Shown piece after piece: positions 16,113 through 24,593 of a stretch of 33,991 bases of DNA; position 1 is the first letter of the stretch, and the number at the start of each line of letters is the position of its first letter. Origin of the DNA: DASZHJ01 sp035581425 (lineage in GTDB: Bacteria > Pseudomonadota > Alphaproteobacteria > ATCC43930 > CGMCC-115725); NCBI GenBank assembly GCA_035581425.1, contig DATJVP010000093.1, positions 1-33,991 of the forward strand, read 5' to 3'. The position numbers were made by a program, and so were the translations under genes. The notes below the pieces were generated by a model. The model saw only the letters and a list, made by a program, of their open reading frames with translations. It did not search any database and was not told the DNA's origin.

Positions 16113-17029
16113 GTGCTCCCTACCGCGACGACGGAATAGAGATCGATGGGCCGGACGCCGAGGTCGCGGGCGAGCTTCACCGCGACCCCGAGCACGAGGA
16201 GCGCCAGGAGCGCACGGAGCTGCTCGCCGCGGAGCTTCGCGCCGAAGCGCGTGCCTACCTGCGCGCCGATGACGCCGCCCACCAGCAGGATCAAGGCCAG
16301 GACCGCATCGACGGTGCCGTTGCCGATCGCCTGCAGCACCGTCACGTTGGCCGCGACGAAGATGATCTGCAGGAGCGAGGTCCCCGGCACCACCACCGTC
16401 GGCATGTCCAGCATGTAGATCATCGCGGGCACCATGATGAACCCGCCGCCTACGCCCATGATCGCGGAGAGGATCCCCACGAGGAAGCCGAGCCCCACCG
16501 GCACGATCGCGCTGATGTAGAGCTTCGAGCGGCGGAAGCGCATCTTGAGCGGCAGGCCGTGGATCCACATGTGCTGGTGGAGCTTTCGCCGCGCGCCGCC
16601 GGGCCGGCGCTGGCGGATGATCGCGCGGGTCGATTCCACCAGCATGATCGAGCCGAGGATGCCCAGGAGGACGACATAGCTCACGGTCACCACCAGCTCG
16701 ACCTGTCCCACCCGGCGCAGCAGCGCGAAAAGCCAGACGCCGAATCCGGAGCCGAGGAAGCCGCCGATGAGCAGCACCGCGCCCATGTGGAAATCGACGT
16801 TGCCGCGCCGCCAATGCGCGATGACGCCGGAGACCGAGGCGCCCACGAGCTGATTGGCCGAGCTCGCGACCGCGACCGCCGGCGGAATGCCGATGAAGAT
16901 CAGCAGTGGCGTCAGCAGGAACCCGCCGCCCACCCCGAAAATTCCCGAGAGCACGCCCACCAGCCCGCCGAGTCCCAGGAGGACGATCACGTCCACGGAG
17001 AGCTCTGCGATCGGGAGGTAGATGTCCAT
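16109..17029 (-). CDS. TauE/SafE-family anion permease
   Basis: Inner-membrane protein of 306 residues with about eight hydrophobic segments in two related halves: LVGVLSGIFGVGGGFLLTPLLI and FLVGILSAIMGVGGGFIMVPAMIY share the family motif G(I/M)GVGGGF. A cytosolic basic loop (RQRRPGGARRKLHQH) splits the halves. Families of this type move sulfite, sulfoacetate or other sulfur-containing anions. Linked by a 4-nt overlap to the TIGR02186 gene, with a Usp gene behind. The substrate cannot be read from sequence. No good ribosome-binding site precedes the ATG. Confidence 0.93.
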   Translation of the reverse strand: MDIYLPIAELSVDVIVLLGLGGLVGVLSGIFGVGGGFLLTPLLIFIGIPPAVAVASSANQLVGASVSGVIAHWRRGNVDFHMGAVLLIGGFLGSGFGVWLFALLRRVGQVELVVTVSYVVLLGILGSIMLVESTRAIIRQRRPGGARRKLHQHMWIHGLPLKMRFRRSKLYISAIVPVGLGFLVGILSAIMGVGGGFIMVPAMIYMLDMPTVVVPGTSLLQIIFVAANVTVLQAIGNGTVDAVLALILLVGGVIGAQVGTRFGAKLRGEQLRALLALLVLGVAVKLARDLGVRPIDLYSVVAVGST

Positions 17030-17182
17030 GCGAGGCTGCGATGCGCGGCTGGATTCGAGAGGACGAGGGCCACCTTACCGCCGCGATTCACCAGCGGCAA
17101 CGCGCAATCTCACCATGCCGAAGGTTTGAGCCGCCTCGATAGTGATGGGACGACGCGTAGCGCGTGTGCGGTATGCCGCCAG

Positions 17183-17202
17183 GCATTGCGCAATGCGATA
17201 CT
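17183..17202 (+). promoter_or_regulatory. 14-bp palindrome plus -10 box ahead of the SDR gene
   Basis: GCATTGCGCAATGC (17183-17196) is a perfect palindrome directly followed by GATACT (17197-17202), a fair -10 box. It would place the palindrome in the promoter spacer, where a repressor could act. The upstream hexamer at 17 nt is not -35 like. Transcription would start about 25 nt before the gene. Confidence 0.4.
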
Positions 17203-17232
17203 TGGGGCAATCCAGCCGAAGGGAGGAACATC

Positions 17233-18033
17233 ATGGACGGGGCATTCGACTATCGCGGCAAGACGGTATTCGTCGCCGGAGGGAGCAGCGGGATCAATCT
17301 CGGGATCGCCGAGGGATTCGCGCGAGCCGGGGCGGCGGTCGCGATCGCGAGCCGCTCGAAATCGCGCGTCGATGCCGCGGCGGCGGCGCTTCGCGCCCAT
17401 GGCGGCGAGGTCATGGGCGAGACCGCCGATGTCCGCGATTACGCCGCGGTAGCGGCGGTGCTGGAGAAGGTATCGGCGGCGCTCGGGCCGATCGACGCGC
17501 TGGTCTCGGGCGCCGCCGGGAATTTTCCGGCTCCGGCGCTCGGCATGTCCGCGAACGGCTTCAAGGCGGTCGTCGACATCGACCTCCTCGGCACCTTCAA
17601 CGTTCTCCGCGCGGCGCACGCGCATTTGCGCAAACCCGGCGCTGCCATCATCAACATATCGGCGCCCCAGGCCTTCAACCCCTCGCCGCTGCAAGTCCAT
17701 GTCTGCGCTGCCAAGGCCGGGGTCGATATGGTGACGCGGGTGCTCGCGATGGAGTGGGGCGGGGACGGCATCCGCGTCAATTCGATCGTCCCGGGGCCGA
17801 TCGAGGGAACCGAGGGCGTGCGACGCTTGATGCCGAGCGCGGCCGCCAGGCGCGCGGTCGAGCGCAGCATCCCGCTTCGGCGCCTGGGGCAAACCGAGGA
17901 TGTGGCCCGGCTCGCACTCTTTCTCGCCTCTCCGCTCGCGAGCTACGTCACCGGCGCGGTCATACCCGTCGATGGTGGCTGGTCGCTCGCGGGAATCGGT
18001 AGTATTTCCGCTATGGCGGCACAGGGCGGGTGA
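17233..18033 (+). CDS. SDR oxidoreductase of the 2,4-dienoyl-CoA reductase (peroxisomal) type
   Basis: NADP(H)-dependent Rossmann enzyme, 266 residues, ATG with GGGAGG 7 nt upstream. The cofactor loop is GGSSGINLGIAEGFA. The blocks SGAAGNFPAPALGMSANGFKAV, IDLLGTFNV and VNSIVPGPIEGTEGVRRL resemble eukaryotic peroxisomal DECR2 and bacterial homologues, which finish beta-oxidation of unsaturated acyl-CoA. The canonical YxxxK is changed to VxxxK (QVHVCAAKAG), as in that branch, so catalysis is not of the classic SDR type. A palindromic site lies in the promoter region. No other fatty-acid genes are near, so the substrate is tentative. Confidence 0.88.
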   Translation: MDGAFDYRGKTVFVAGGSSGINLGIAEGFARAGAAVAIASRSKSRVDAAAAALRAHGGEVMGETADVRDYAAVAAVLEKVSAALGPIDALVSGAAGNFPAPALGMSANGFKAVVDIDLLGTFNVLRAAHAHLRKPGAAIINISAPQAFNPSPLQVHVCAAKAGVDMVTRVLAMEWGGDGIRVNSIVPGPIEGTEGVRRLMPSAAARRAVERSIPLRRLGQTEDVARLALFLASPLASYVTGAVIPVDGGWSLAGIGSISAMAAQGG

Positions 18034-18057
18034 GGGAAGTGCCACAAAATGGCCCGG

Positions 18058-18086
18058 TTCAGTCCGCACCCGCCGCGTGCTACGAT
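18058..18086 (+). promoter_or_regulatory. candidate promoter of the small cupin gene
   Basis: TTCAGT (18058-18063), 17-nt spacer, TACGAT (18081-18086), both fair matches. It lies in the 82-nt gap after the SDR gene, so the cupin can be transcribed separately. Confidence 0.4.
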
Positions 18087-18115
18087 TGCTGCGCCGCGGT
18101 CAGGAGGAGGCACCC

Positions 18116-18505
18116 ATGCCCGTCATAGCCATCACCAAAGCGCCGGAGATCCCTTGGCGGCCCGGCTATCGCAATTTCATCCTCGCCGGGAAGGACCAGG
18201 GCGTCGGCTGCGTCGCCGGCATGAGCGTGATCGAGCCCGGCTGCGGCGCGCCGCTCCACGTTCATAAGGCCTCGGACGAGATCTTCATCGTCCTCGAAGG
18301 CGCGCTCGACATGCGCCTCGGCGATGAGCGCATCCTGGTGGAAGCGAACCATACCATCGCGATCCCCGCGGGCGTCCCGCATGCCTTCGTCGCGGTGGGG
18401 CGCGTCCCCGTGCGCATGTTCACCTTCATGCCCGAGAGCGGCGCCATCGCAGACGCGACCGTCTATCTCGAGGGCGAACCTCCGGCGGGCGCCGAGTTGC
18501 ACTAA
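18116..18505 (+). CDS. small single-domain cupin
   Basis: 129 residues; start ATG with an AGGAGG 9 nt upstream. Cupin motif 1 is PLHVHKASDEIFIVLEGALDM (two His and a Glu) and motif 2 AIPAGVPHAFVAVG (His), so a metal-binding site is intact. Such proteins are sensors, isomerases or dioxygenases; no substrate can be named. Follows the SDR gene by 82 bases with its own promoter candidate, and its TAA overlaps the TAG of the opposite methyltransferase gene by two bases. Confidence 0.88.
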   Translation: MPVIAITKAPEIPWRPGYRNFILAGKDQGVGCVAGMSVIEPGCGAPLHVHKASDEIFIVLEGALDMRLGDERILVEANHTIAIPAGVPHAFVAVGRVPVRMFTFMPESGAIADATVYLEGEPPAGAELH

Positions 18506-20847
18506 GGCTTGGTGCACCAGAAGACGTACATCGGAAAGGCGTCGGGGTGCGCGGCCTCGAATTCTGCCCAGTTGTCGAGATCGGTCATCGCGGGATCCTC
18601 TGGATAGGTCTCGCGATAGCGGGCGGGAATCCCCGTGAGATCGTGCTCGAATCCCACGAAGGCGAGGCCGAGCTCCGCCAGCATCGCCTTCACCCGCGGC
18701 AACGTGAAGCGGTGCTCGCAGGCATGAAACAGTAGGTCGCGACAGCCGCTCAAATCCCAGATGTCGTTGGAGAGCGCGAGCTTCGGGAATTCGGCGGCCT
18801 CGTTCCCGAAGAGCACGCGCTCGCGGAAGCGGCGAATACCCGTGGGGGTCGGCGAAAGACCGAGCGCCGAGATCCGTGCGCGCGCCGCCACGACCTCTGC
18901 ACGCGCAGCCTCGCTATAGAGCCCGACACGCATCCAGCCCCCGGGGCGCAGCATCCCCGCGAGCACGCGCCAGCCCGCGATGGGGGATTCCAAGTGGTGC
19001 AGCACGCCCACGACCTCGATCACCGGGAAGCTGCGACCGAGCTCACCGAGGCGCAGGAGATCGCCCTGCAGGAATTCGAGGTTCGCCGCCCCAAGCCGCT
19101 TCGCCATCCGAGCGGCATAGGCGAGGCTCGCGCGCGAGAGGTCGACCGCGAGCACCTCGACCCCCTCGAGCGCGAGCGCGGTCGTTATGGGCTGGATGCC
19201 TGTCCCCGCGCCTGCGACGAGGATCTCGAGCGGTCTCTCCAGGAATTCGGGCACGCGCGCATGCGGGAACCGTTGGCGGAGCCCTGCCGCAAGACGCGTC
19301 CGCGGTTGCTGCGGCAGCAGGAACCAGCGGGGGTAGGGGTGCTCCTCGTACTGTCGGCCGACGGCCTGCGATGTCGCATCCTCGCTTCCACCGAGGCTCG
19401 GGAGCGTCTCGGCGATTTCCCGCTCCTGGAGCGGCTCCAGTAGCGTGCGCTCGATCACCGCGCGGAAATGTGGGGACCAGCGCTCGAGCGCGATCTCCGC
19501 GAGCGACGCCGCATCGGCTCGCCAGGCGAGCGGGGCGAAAAGCGCGTCGCGGAGGAGCCGCCCCTCGAGAGCGGCATCAGGTGCCGGCTTTTGCGCGAAC
19601 TCCGTTTCGCGCGCCGCCTGCCCGCGTTCCTCCTCCTCGCTCAGTGCGAAGACGTAGTTGTTGTTGAAGCACTGGAGGGCCAATCCCGCGAGGAACGGAT
19701 GCGCTGTTGCAGGGATCGCCGCCGCGAGAGCGAGGCGCCGCCGTGCCGCCGTCAGGAAGCGCTCGATCACGGCGTCGCGGTTCACGGTCTTTGCGAGAAG
19801 AAGCGCGAGGAGCTCGTCCGCGAGAAGCGGCGGCGTTTCGTTCCGGAGAAGCGCGTCCACTGCGGCTTCCGCCATCTCGACTGGCGCGGCGTCGAGGCCG
19901 TAGCGCGCGCGGAGCTGACGGGCTGCGGGCTTCGCGAGCATGCCGTGATCCATCCCGGATGCGGCGAAGCAGCGCTCGATTCCCACCACGATCTCGGGAT
20001 CGTGCTCGGTCGGAATACGGCGCGACACCGCGAGGGCAAAGGCCGCCACGGTCTCGCGCGCCTCGGGAGCCTCGCGCATCGCCTTCCGGGCGCGGTCGAG
20101 CGCCTCATCCACACGACCGAACCCGCAGAGGAGCTGCACCAGCTTGAGATGCGCCGCGGCGAGGCCGGGATCGAGTTCGAGCGCGCGCTCGCACTGTCTG
20201 ATTGCTTCCTCGCTGCGCCCGAGATCGGCGAGCGCGCCGCCGAGGCCGACGGCTGCCACGGGATCGCGGGGCTCGAGTGCGACCAATTCACGATAGGTCG
20301 CGGCGGCCTCCTCCGATCGCCCGAGCGCCACCAGCGCCGCCGCGTGATGGCGGAGCACATCGAGGGAGTGCGGCGCGATTCCACGCGCGCGGCGCAGGCT
20401 TTGCTCGGCGGTGGGAAGCTCGCCCAGCTCCGCTGCCGCGAGCGCACGGCCGATCAGCGCTCCGACGTCGTTCGCATCGATCGCGAGCGCTCGGTCGTGG
20501 GCCGCGAGCGTATCCGCGAATCTTCCCTGCATTGCGCGGAGGAGGGCGATCCCGTTGTGGACCGCGGGCTCGCGCGGCGCGAGTGCCAGCGCCTCGGCGA
20601 GGCTCGACTCCGCGAGCTCCTGCCGTCCGGTCGCTATTGCGATCATGCCCAGGAGATAGTTCGCATAGGGCACGCGCGGAGCTACCGCGAGCACCTCGCG
20701 GCAGAGGCGTTCGGCTTCGAGGTGGAGCCCTCCCTGATAAAGCCGCGACGCCTCCGCCAGCGCCGCGTCGAGCTCCGGCGGGCGCTGCCGTTTCTGGTCG
20801 GACCGTCCGGCCTTCGCTGCCGCACGGCGCTCCCTGCGATTTGCCAC
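18502..20847 (-). CDS. TPR-repeat protein with class I SAM methyltransferase domain
   Basis: Large cytoplasmic protein, 781 residues, GTG start. About seven TPR units span residues 25-265 (for example LYQGGLHLEAERLCREVL, LGRSEEAIRQCERALELDP). A middle helical region follows, then the linker motif EEHPYPRW near residue 490 and the methyltransferase fold with motif I LVAGAGTGIQPI near 543 and VVGVLHHLESP for the acceptor side. This TPR-plus-methyltransferase group with the HPYPRW motif occurs in many alpha- and other proteobacteria without a known substrate. TPRs suggest a protein target. Its own promoter candidate is upstream; it has no co-directional partner. Confidence 0.88.
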   Translation of the reverse strand: MANRRERRAAAKAGRSDQKRQRPPELDAALAEASRLYQGGLHLEAERLCREVLAVAPRVPYANYLLGMIAIATGRQELAESSLAEALALAPREPAVHNGIALLRAMQGRFADTLAAHDRALAIDANDVGALIGRALAAAELGELPTAEQSLRRARGIAPHSLDVLRHHAAALVALGRSEEAAATYRELVALEPRDPVAAVGLGGALADLGRSEEAIRQCERALELDPGLAAAHLKLVQLLCGFGRVDEALDRARKAMREAPEARETVAAFALAVSRRIPTEHDPEIVVGIERCFAASGMDHGMLAKPAARQLRARYGLDAAPVEMAEAAVDALLRNETPPLLADELLALLLAKTVNRDAVIERFLTAARRRLALAAAIPATAHPFLAGLALQCFNNNYVFALSEEEERGQAARETEFAQKPAPDAALEGRLLRDALFAPLAWRADAASLAEIALERWSPHFRAVIERTLLEPLQEREIAETLPSLGGSEDATSQAVGRQYEEHPYPRWFLLPQQPRTRLAAGLRQRFPHARVPEFLERPLEILVAGAGTGIQPITTALALEGVEVLAVDLSRASLAYAARMAKRLGAANLEFLQGDLLRLGELGRSFPVIEVVGVLHHLESPIAGWRVLAGMLRPGGWMRVGLYSEAARAEVVAARARISALGLSPTPTGIRRFRERVLFGNEAAEFPKLALSNDIWDLSGCRDLLFHACEHRFTLPRVKAMLAELGLAFVGFEHDLTGIPARYRETYPEDPAMTDLDNWAEFEAAHPDAFPMYVFWCTKP

Positions 20848-20883
20848 TCGCTCTGCCCCGGGGATGATGCGACCTGCGCGCCC

Positions 20884-20912
20884 ATCTGACGGCAGCCGCC
20901 CACCCCGGTCAA
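20884..20912 (-). promoter_or_regulatory. candidate promoter of the TPR-methyltransferase gene
   Basis: TTGACC (20912-20907), 17-nt spacer, TCAGAT (20889-20884) on the minus strand, about 37 bases ahead of the GTG start. Confidence 0.4.
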
Positions 20913-21037
20913 AGCAAAATCCCCGGACAGGAATCGGTTCCGGGCCGCGCTACACCGTGACCGCTCGCCGTCCGCCAAAGGTGCTTCTCCGACCGCTAGA
21001 GCGCGGCCGGGAGGATGCCGTGCGTGCCAGTGCCCCG

Positions 21038-22036
21038 CTAGGGCCGGAGCAGCCCCGTGATGTCGCAGACCGCGCGCAGGTTCGGGTCGGCGATGGCGCG
21101 GGCGCGCTCGGTGCCGCGGCGGAGGGTCTGGTCGATGAATTGCGGGTCCGCAAGGAGGCGCCGCATCTCGCCGCCGATGCGGCCTAACACCGAGACCGCG
21201 AGGTCCGAGAGGGTCTCCTTGAAGCGCGAGAAGGGCGCACCTGCGAATTCCGCGACCGTCGCCTCCAGGCTCTTGTCCGCGAGCGCTGCATAGATGCCGA
21301 GGAGGTTCGCGGCCTCGGGCCGGCGCTCGGCCTCGGCTGCGCTCTCGGGCATCGGGTGCGGATCGGTCTTGGCCTTGCGGATCTTCTGGCGCACGAGGTC
21401 GGCGTCGTCGGTCATGTTGATCCGCGAGTAATCGGAGGTATCGGACTTCGACATCTTCTTGGTGCCGTCGCGGAGGCTCATGACGCGCGTCGCCGCGCCG
21501 AAGATCTGCGGCTCCGGGAGCGGGAAGAATTCCACCTCGTAGCGCCGGTTGAAGGCGCCGGCAATGTCGCGCGCGAGTTCCAGATGCTGCTTCTGGTCCT
21601 CGCCGACGGGCACGTGCGTCGCCTTGTAGAGGAGGATGTCGGCGGCCATCAGCACGGGATAGGCATAGAGGCCGAGCCCCGCGTTCTCGCGCTGCTTCCC
21701 CGCCTTCTCCTTGAACTGGGTCATGCGGTTAAGCCAGCCGAGCGGCGTCAGACAGCCAAGGAGCCAGGCGAGCTCGCTGTGGGCGGCGACCGTGCTCTGG
21801 TTGAAGATGATGCAGCGCTCGGGATCGATGCCGGCGGCGATATAGGCGGCGGTGACCTCACGAGTCTGCGCGCGAAGCTGCAGGGGGTCCTGCGGCAGCG
21901 TGAGCGCGTGCAGGTCGACGATGCAGAAGATGCAGTCGTAGTCGTTCTGCAGTGCCACCCAATTGCGGATCGCGCCGAGATAGTTGCCGAGATGCAGATT
22001 GCCGGTGGGCTGGACGCCCGAGAAGATGCGGTTCAT
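21038..22036 (-). CDS. trpS: tryptophanyl-tRNA synthetase
   Basis: Charges tRNA-Trp. 332 residues, normal for bacterial TrpS. Class I signatures: HLGN (HIGH-like) in TGNLHLGNYLGAIRNW and KKMSKS in DGTKKMSKSD; GEDQKQHLELARD is the conserved central block. ATG at 22036. It follows murJ after 70 bases, the usual alphaproteobacterial order, and is probably co-transcribed. Confidence 0.98.
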   Translation of the reverse strand: MNRIFSGVQPTGNLHLGNYLGAIRNWVALQNDYDCIFCIVDLHALTLPQDPLQLRAQTREVTAAYIAAGIDPERCIIFNQSTVAAHSELAWLLGCLTPLGWLNRMTQFKEKAGKQRENAGLGLYAYPVLMAADILLYKATHVPVGEDQKQHLELARDIAGAFNRRYEVEFFPLPEPQIFGAATRVMSLRDGTKKMSKSDTSDYSRINMTDDADLVRQKIRKAKTDPHPMPESAAEAERRPEAANLLGIYAALADKSLEATVAEFAGAPFSRFKETLSDLAVSVLGRIGGEMRRLLADPQFIDQTLRRGTERARAIADPNLRAVCDITGLLRP

Positions 22037-22106
22037 GAGCTCCGTCCGGGTTGGAAGCGGCGGATCGCCGAGGGCCGCGCTTTATCGGGTAAGCGGGTAG
22101 CGCGGG

Positions 22107-23654
22107 TCAAGCGGCACGGCGTCGGAGCCTGCGCGCGATTTCCTGCCAATCCGCCGCACCCGAGAGGAAGGCGAAGGCGGCGAAGCTCGCGAGCCCTGCC
22201 GCCACCAGCGCCGCGAGGGCTAGGAGCCGCTCCGTCGAGGGCCCCGCAAGCGCGGCTTGGAGCGGCAGCAGCAGGAGCGCCAGCACGACGCCCATGCCGA
22301 TCGCGGCGCCGATGAGCCGCGGCAGGACGCGGCGCGAGCGGGCGTCGAAGGCAAAGTGGCCGCGCCGGTGCAGGATGATCCAGAGACCGAGCGCATTGAC
22401 CCAGCCCGCAATCGAGGTCGCCATGGCGACGCCGACATGGGCGAAGCCGAGCACGAATCCGAGAAGCCCCATCGCCGAGGCATTGACCGCGAGCGAGAGC
22501 AGCGCGAGCAGCACGGGCGTGCGCGTGTCCTGTCGGGCGAAGAAGCCGGTCACCAGGAGCTTCACCAGCACGAAGGCCGGGAGACCCGCCGCGTATGCCG
22601 CGAGCGCGGGCGCGGTCGCCGCGGTCTCGCGCGGGCCGAAGGCGCCGCGCTCGAAGAGCGCCGCGAGGATCGGCTGCGCCAATACCGCGAGCGCCATCGC
22701 CGCCGGCAGTGTCAGCATGAGCGCGAGCTCGATGCCCCGGTTCTGGGTCGTTGCCGCGCCCGCATCGTCGGCGCCCCGGACCTGGCGCGAGAGCGACGGC
22801 AGCACCGCGGTGCCCACGGCGATTCCGACGACGCCCAGCGGCAATTGGTTGAGGCGGTCGGCGTAATAGAGATAGGAGACCGCGCCCGCCGGCAGCAGCG
22901 AGGCCACGGCGGTCGAAAGGAAAAGGTTGAGCTGGGTTACGCCCGCCCCGAAAGTCCCCGGCAGCATCAGCCGCAGGAGCTTCCCCACCGCCGCGGTGAT
23001 TCGCGGGAGCGGCAGTCCCAAGGCCATGCCAGCACGCTCGCAGGAGATCATGAGCCAGAGGAACTGGGCAAAGCCCGCAGCCGTCGCCGCCCAGGCGAGC
23101 GCGGGGCCCGAGAGCGGCCGCACGAGCACGAGGGTAGCGATAAGACAAAGATTGAGGAGGATCGGCGCCGCGGCCGTCGCGGCAAAGCGTTCGAGCGAAT
23201 TGAGCACGCCCCCCTGCAACGCCACCAGCGAGATATAGAGAAGATAGGGAAAGGTGATTCGCGTCATCGCGACGGTGAGGCGGAACTTCTCGGGATCGGC
23301 GCGGAAGCCCGGCGCGATCAGCGCCACCAGCTCCGGCGCCAGTATCTCCGCCGCGATCAGGAAGAGGAGCAGCGCCGCCACCAGGACCGCGAGCGTCTCC
23401 TCCGCAAAGCGTCGCGCAGCCGCCGCGCCTTCGCCGTGAATCATCGCCGCAAAGACCGGGACGAAAGCCGCGTTGAAGGCGCCTTCGGCGAAGAGCGTGC
23501 GGAAGAGGTTGGGAAGGCGGAGCGCCACCACGAAGGCGTCGTTGACGGGGCCGGCGCCGAGATAGGCCGCGGTCAGCATGTCCCGGATGAAACCCAGGAC
23601 CCGGCTCAGCAGGGTGTAGAAACCGACCGTGGCGGCCGAGCGCAACAGTGCCAT
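22107..23654 (-). CDS. murJ: lipid II flippase MurJ
   Basis: MOP-superfamily flippase moving lipid II across the inner membrane for peptidoglycan synthesis. 515 residues, about 14 hydrophobic segments. Family marks: SRVLGFIRDMLTAAYLG, DAFVVALRLPNLFRTLFAEGAFNAAFVPVF at the N-terminus and RLNQLPLGVVGIAVGTAVLPSLSR in the middle. ATG at 23654. In most relatives I know glnD lies upstream; here a REP-like repeat and divergent dapB are upstream instead. Confidence 0.97.
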   Translation of the reverse strand: MALLRSAATVGFYTLLSRVLGFIRDMLTAAYLGAGPVNDAFVVALRLPNLFRTLFAEGAFNAAFVPVFAAMIHGEGAAAARRFAEETLAVLVAALLLFLIAAEILAPELVALIAPGFRADPEKFRLTVAMTRITFPYLLYISLVALQGGVLNSLERFAATAAAPILLNLCLIATLVLVRPLSGPALAWAATAAGFAQFLWLMISCERAGMALGLPLPRITAAVGKLLRLMLPGTFGAGVTQLNLFLSTAVASLLPAGAVSYLYYADRLNQLPLGVVGIAVGTAVLPSLSRQVRGADDAGAATTQNRGIELALMLTLPAAMALAVLAQPILAALFERGAFGPRETAATAPALAAYAAGLPAFVLVKLLVTGFFARQDTRTPVLLALLSLAVNASAMGLLGFVLGFAHVGVAMATSIAGWVNALGLWIILHRRGHFAFDARSRRVLPRLIGAAIGMGVVLALLLLPLQAALAGPSTERLLALAALVAAGLASFAAFAFLSGAADWQEIARRLRRRAA

Positions 23655-23720
23655 TGCCGGCGTCTTCTATCGGAATTCGCGCGGGGGCGGAAGCCGATAG
23701 GGCTTGCGCGGTGCCTAACG

Positions 23721-23765
23721 CCCCCTCACCCTAACCCTCTCCCCGCGGGGAGAGGGTTGGGTGAG
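23721..23765. repeat. REP-like palindromic element between murJ and dapB
   Basis: Core palindrome of 22 bp at 23735-23756 (CCCTCTCCCCG / CGGGGAGAGGG), flanked by CTCACCC (23725-23731) and GGGTGAG (23759-23765) that also pair, with a single bulged T at 23732. This CCCTCACCC..CTCTCCCC type of repeat is common in GC-rich proteobacterial genomes. It lies in a gap of 126 bases and could act as a bidirectional transcript end or 3' stabiliser. A degenerate relative is inside trmB at 514-560. Confidence 0.85.
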
Positions 23766-23780
23766 CGGTTGGAGCAATCC

Positions 23781-24593
23781 ATGACTCAAATCGACATCGG
23801 CGTGGTCGGCTGCGGCGGGCGGATGGGACGGATGCTCGTCTCCGAGGCGCAGGCGGCGGGCGGGTTCCGGGTCGTCGCCGGAAGCGAGTCGCCGGGAAGC
23901 ACGCTTCTCGGCAAGGACGTGGGCGAGCTTGCGGGGGTGGGGACGCTCGGAGTTCCGGTTGTCTCGGATGCGGGCGCAGTCTTCATGGCGGCCCAGGTGG
24001 TGCTGGACTTCACCGTCCCCACGGCCAGCCTCGCGCATGCGCGGCTCGCGGCGGAGACGGGACGGGCCCTCGTCCTCGGCACCACCGGCCTCGATGCGCA
24101 GCAAGGTGCCGTAATCCGCGAGGCCGCGAAGCGTGCCCCCGTCTTGTGGGCTGCCAATTTCAGCCTCGGGGTCAACCTCCTCATGAGCCTCGTTGAGGAA
24201 GCGGCGCGCGCGCTCGGCGAGGACTACGACATCGAGATTTTGGAGATGCACCATCGCCACAAGGTCGATGCGCCCTCGGGCACCGCACTCGTCCTCGGCG
24301 AGGCAGCGGCGCGCGGGCGCGGCATCGAGCTCGGAAGCCGCAGCGAGCGCGTGCGCGACGGCCATCCCGGCGCGCGGAAGAGCGGCAATATCGGCTTTGC
24401 GGTGCTGCGCGGCGGCGACGTCGCGGGCGAGCACAGCGTGATATTCGCGGCGCCCGGCGAGCGGCTCGAGCTCGGCCACCGCGCGGGGACGCGGGCGATC
24501 TTCGCGCGGGGCGCGATTCGCGCTGCGCGCTGGGTCGCCGGCAAGCCCGCCGGCCTCTATGGGATGAAGGATGTCCTCGGGCTCAAGGCTTAG
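23781..24593 (+). CDS. dapB: 4-hydroxy-tetrahydrodipicolinate reductase
   Basis: Second step of the diaminopimelate/lysine branch, supplying peptidoglycan. 270 residues. NAD(P)H loop GVVGCGGRMGR (residues 7-17), GTTG at 100-103, AANFSLGVN at 124-132 and the substrate/catalytic stretch HHRHKVDAPSGTA (157-169) are intact. The ATG has a GGAG 8 nt upstream. Its TAG overlaps the TAA of the opposite DUF2244 gene. Confidence 0.97.
   Translation: MTQIDIGVVGCGGRMGRMLVSEAQAAGGFRVVAGSESPGSTLLGKDVGELAGVGTLGVPVVSDAGAVFMAAQVVLDFTVPTASLAHARLAAETGRALVLGTTGLDAQQGAVIREAAKRAPVLWAANFSLGVNLLMSLVEEAARALGEDYDIEILEMHHRHKVDAPSGTALVLGEAAARGRGIELGSRSERVRDGHPGARKSGNIGFAVLRGGDVAGEHSVIFAAPGERLELGHRAGTRAIFARGAIRAARWVAGKPAGLYGMKDVLGLKA

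Noticed and set aside
22257..24593. 778-codon plus-strand frame
   Set aside because: Only the dapB part (from 23781) is real; the rest is antisense to murJ and reads through the repeat.
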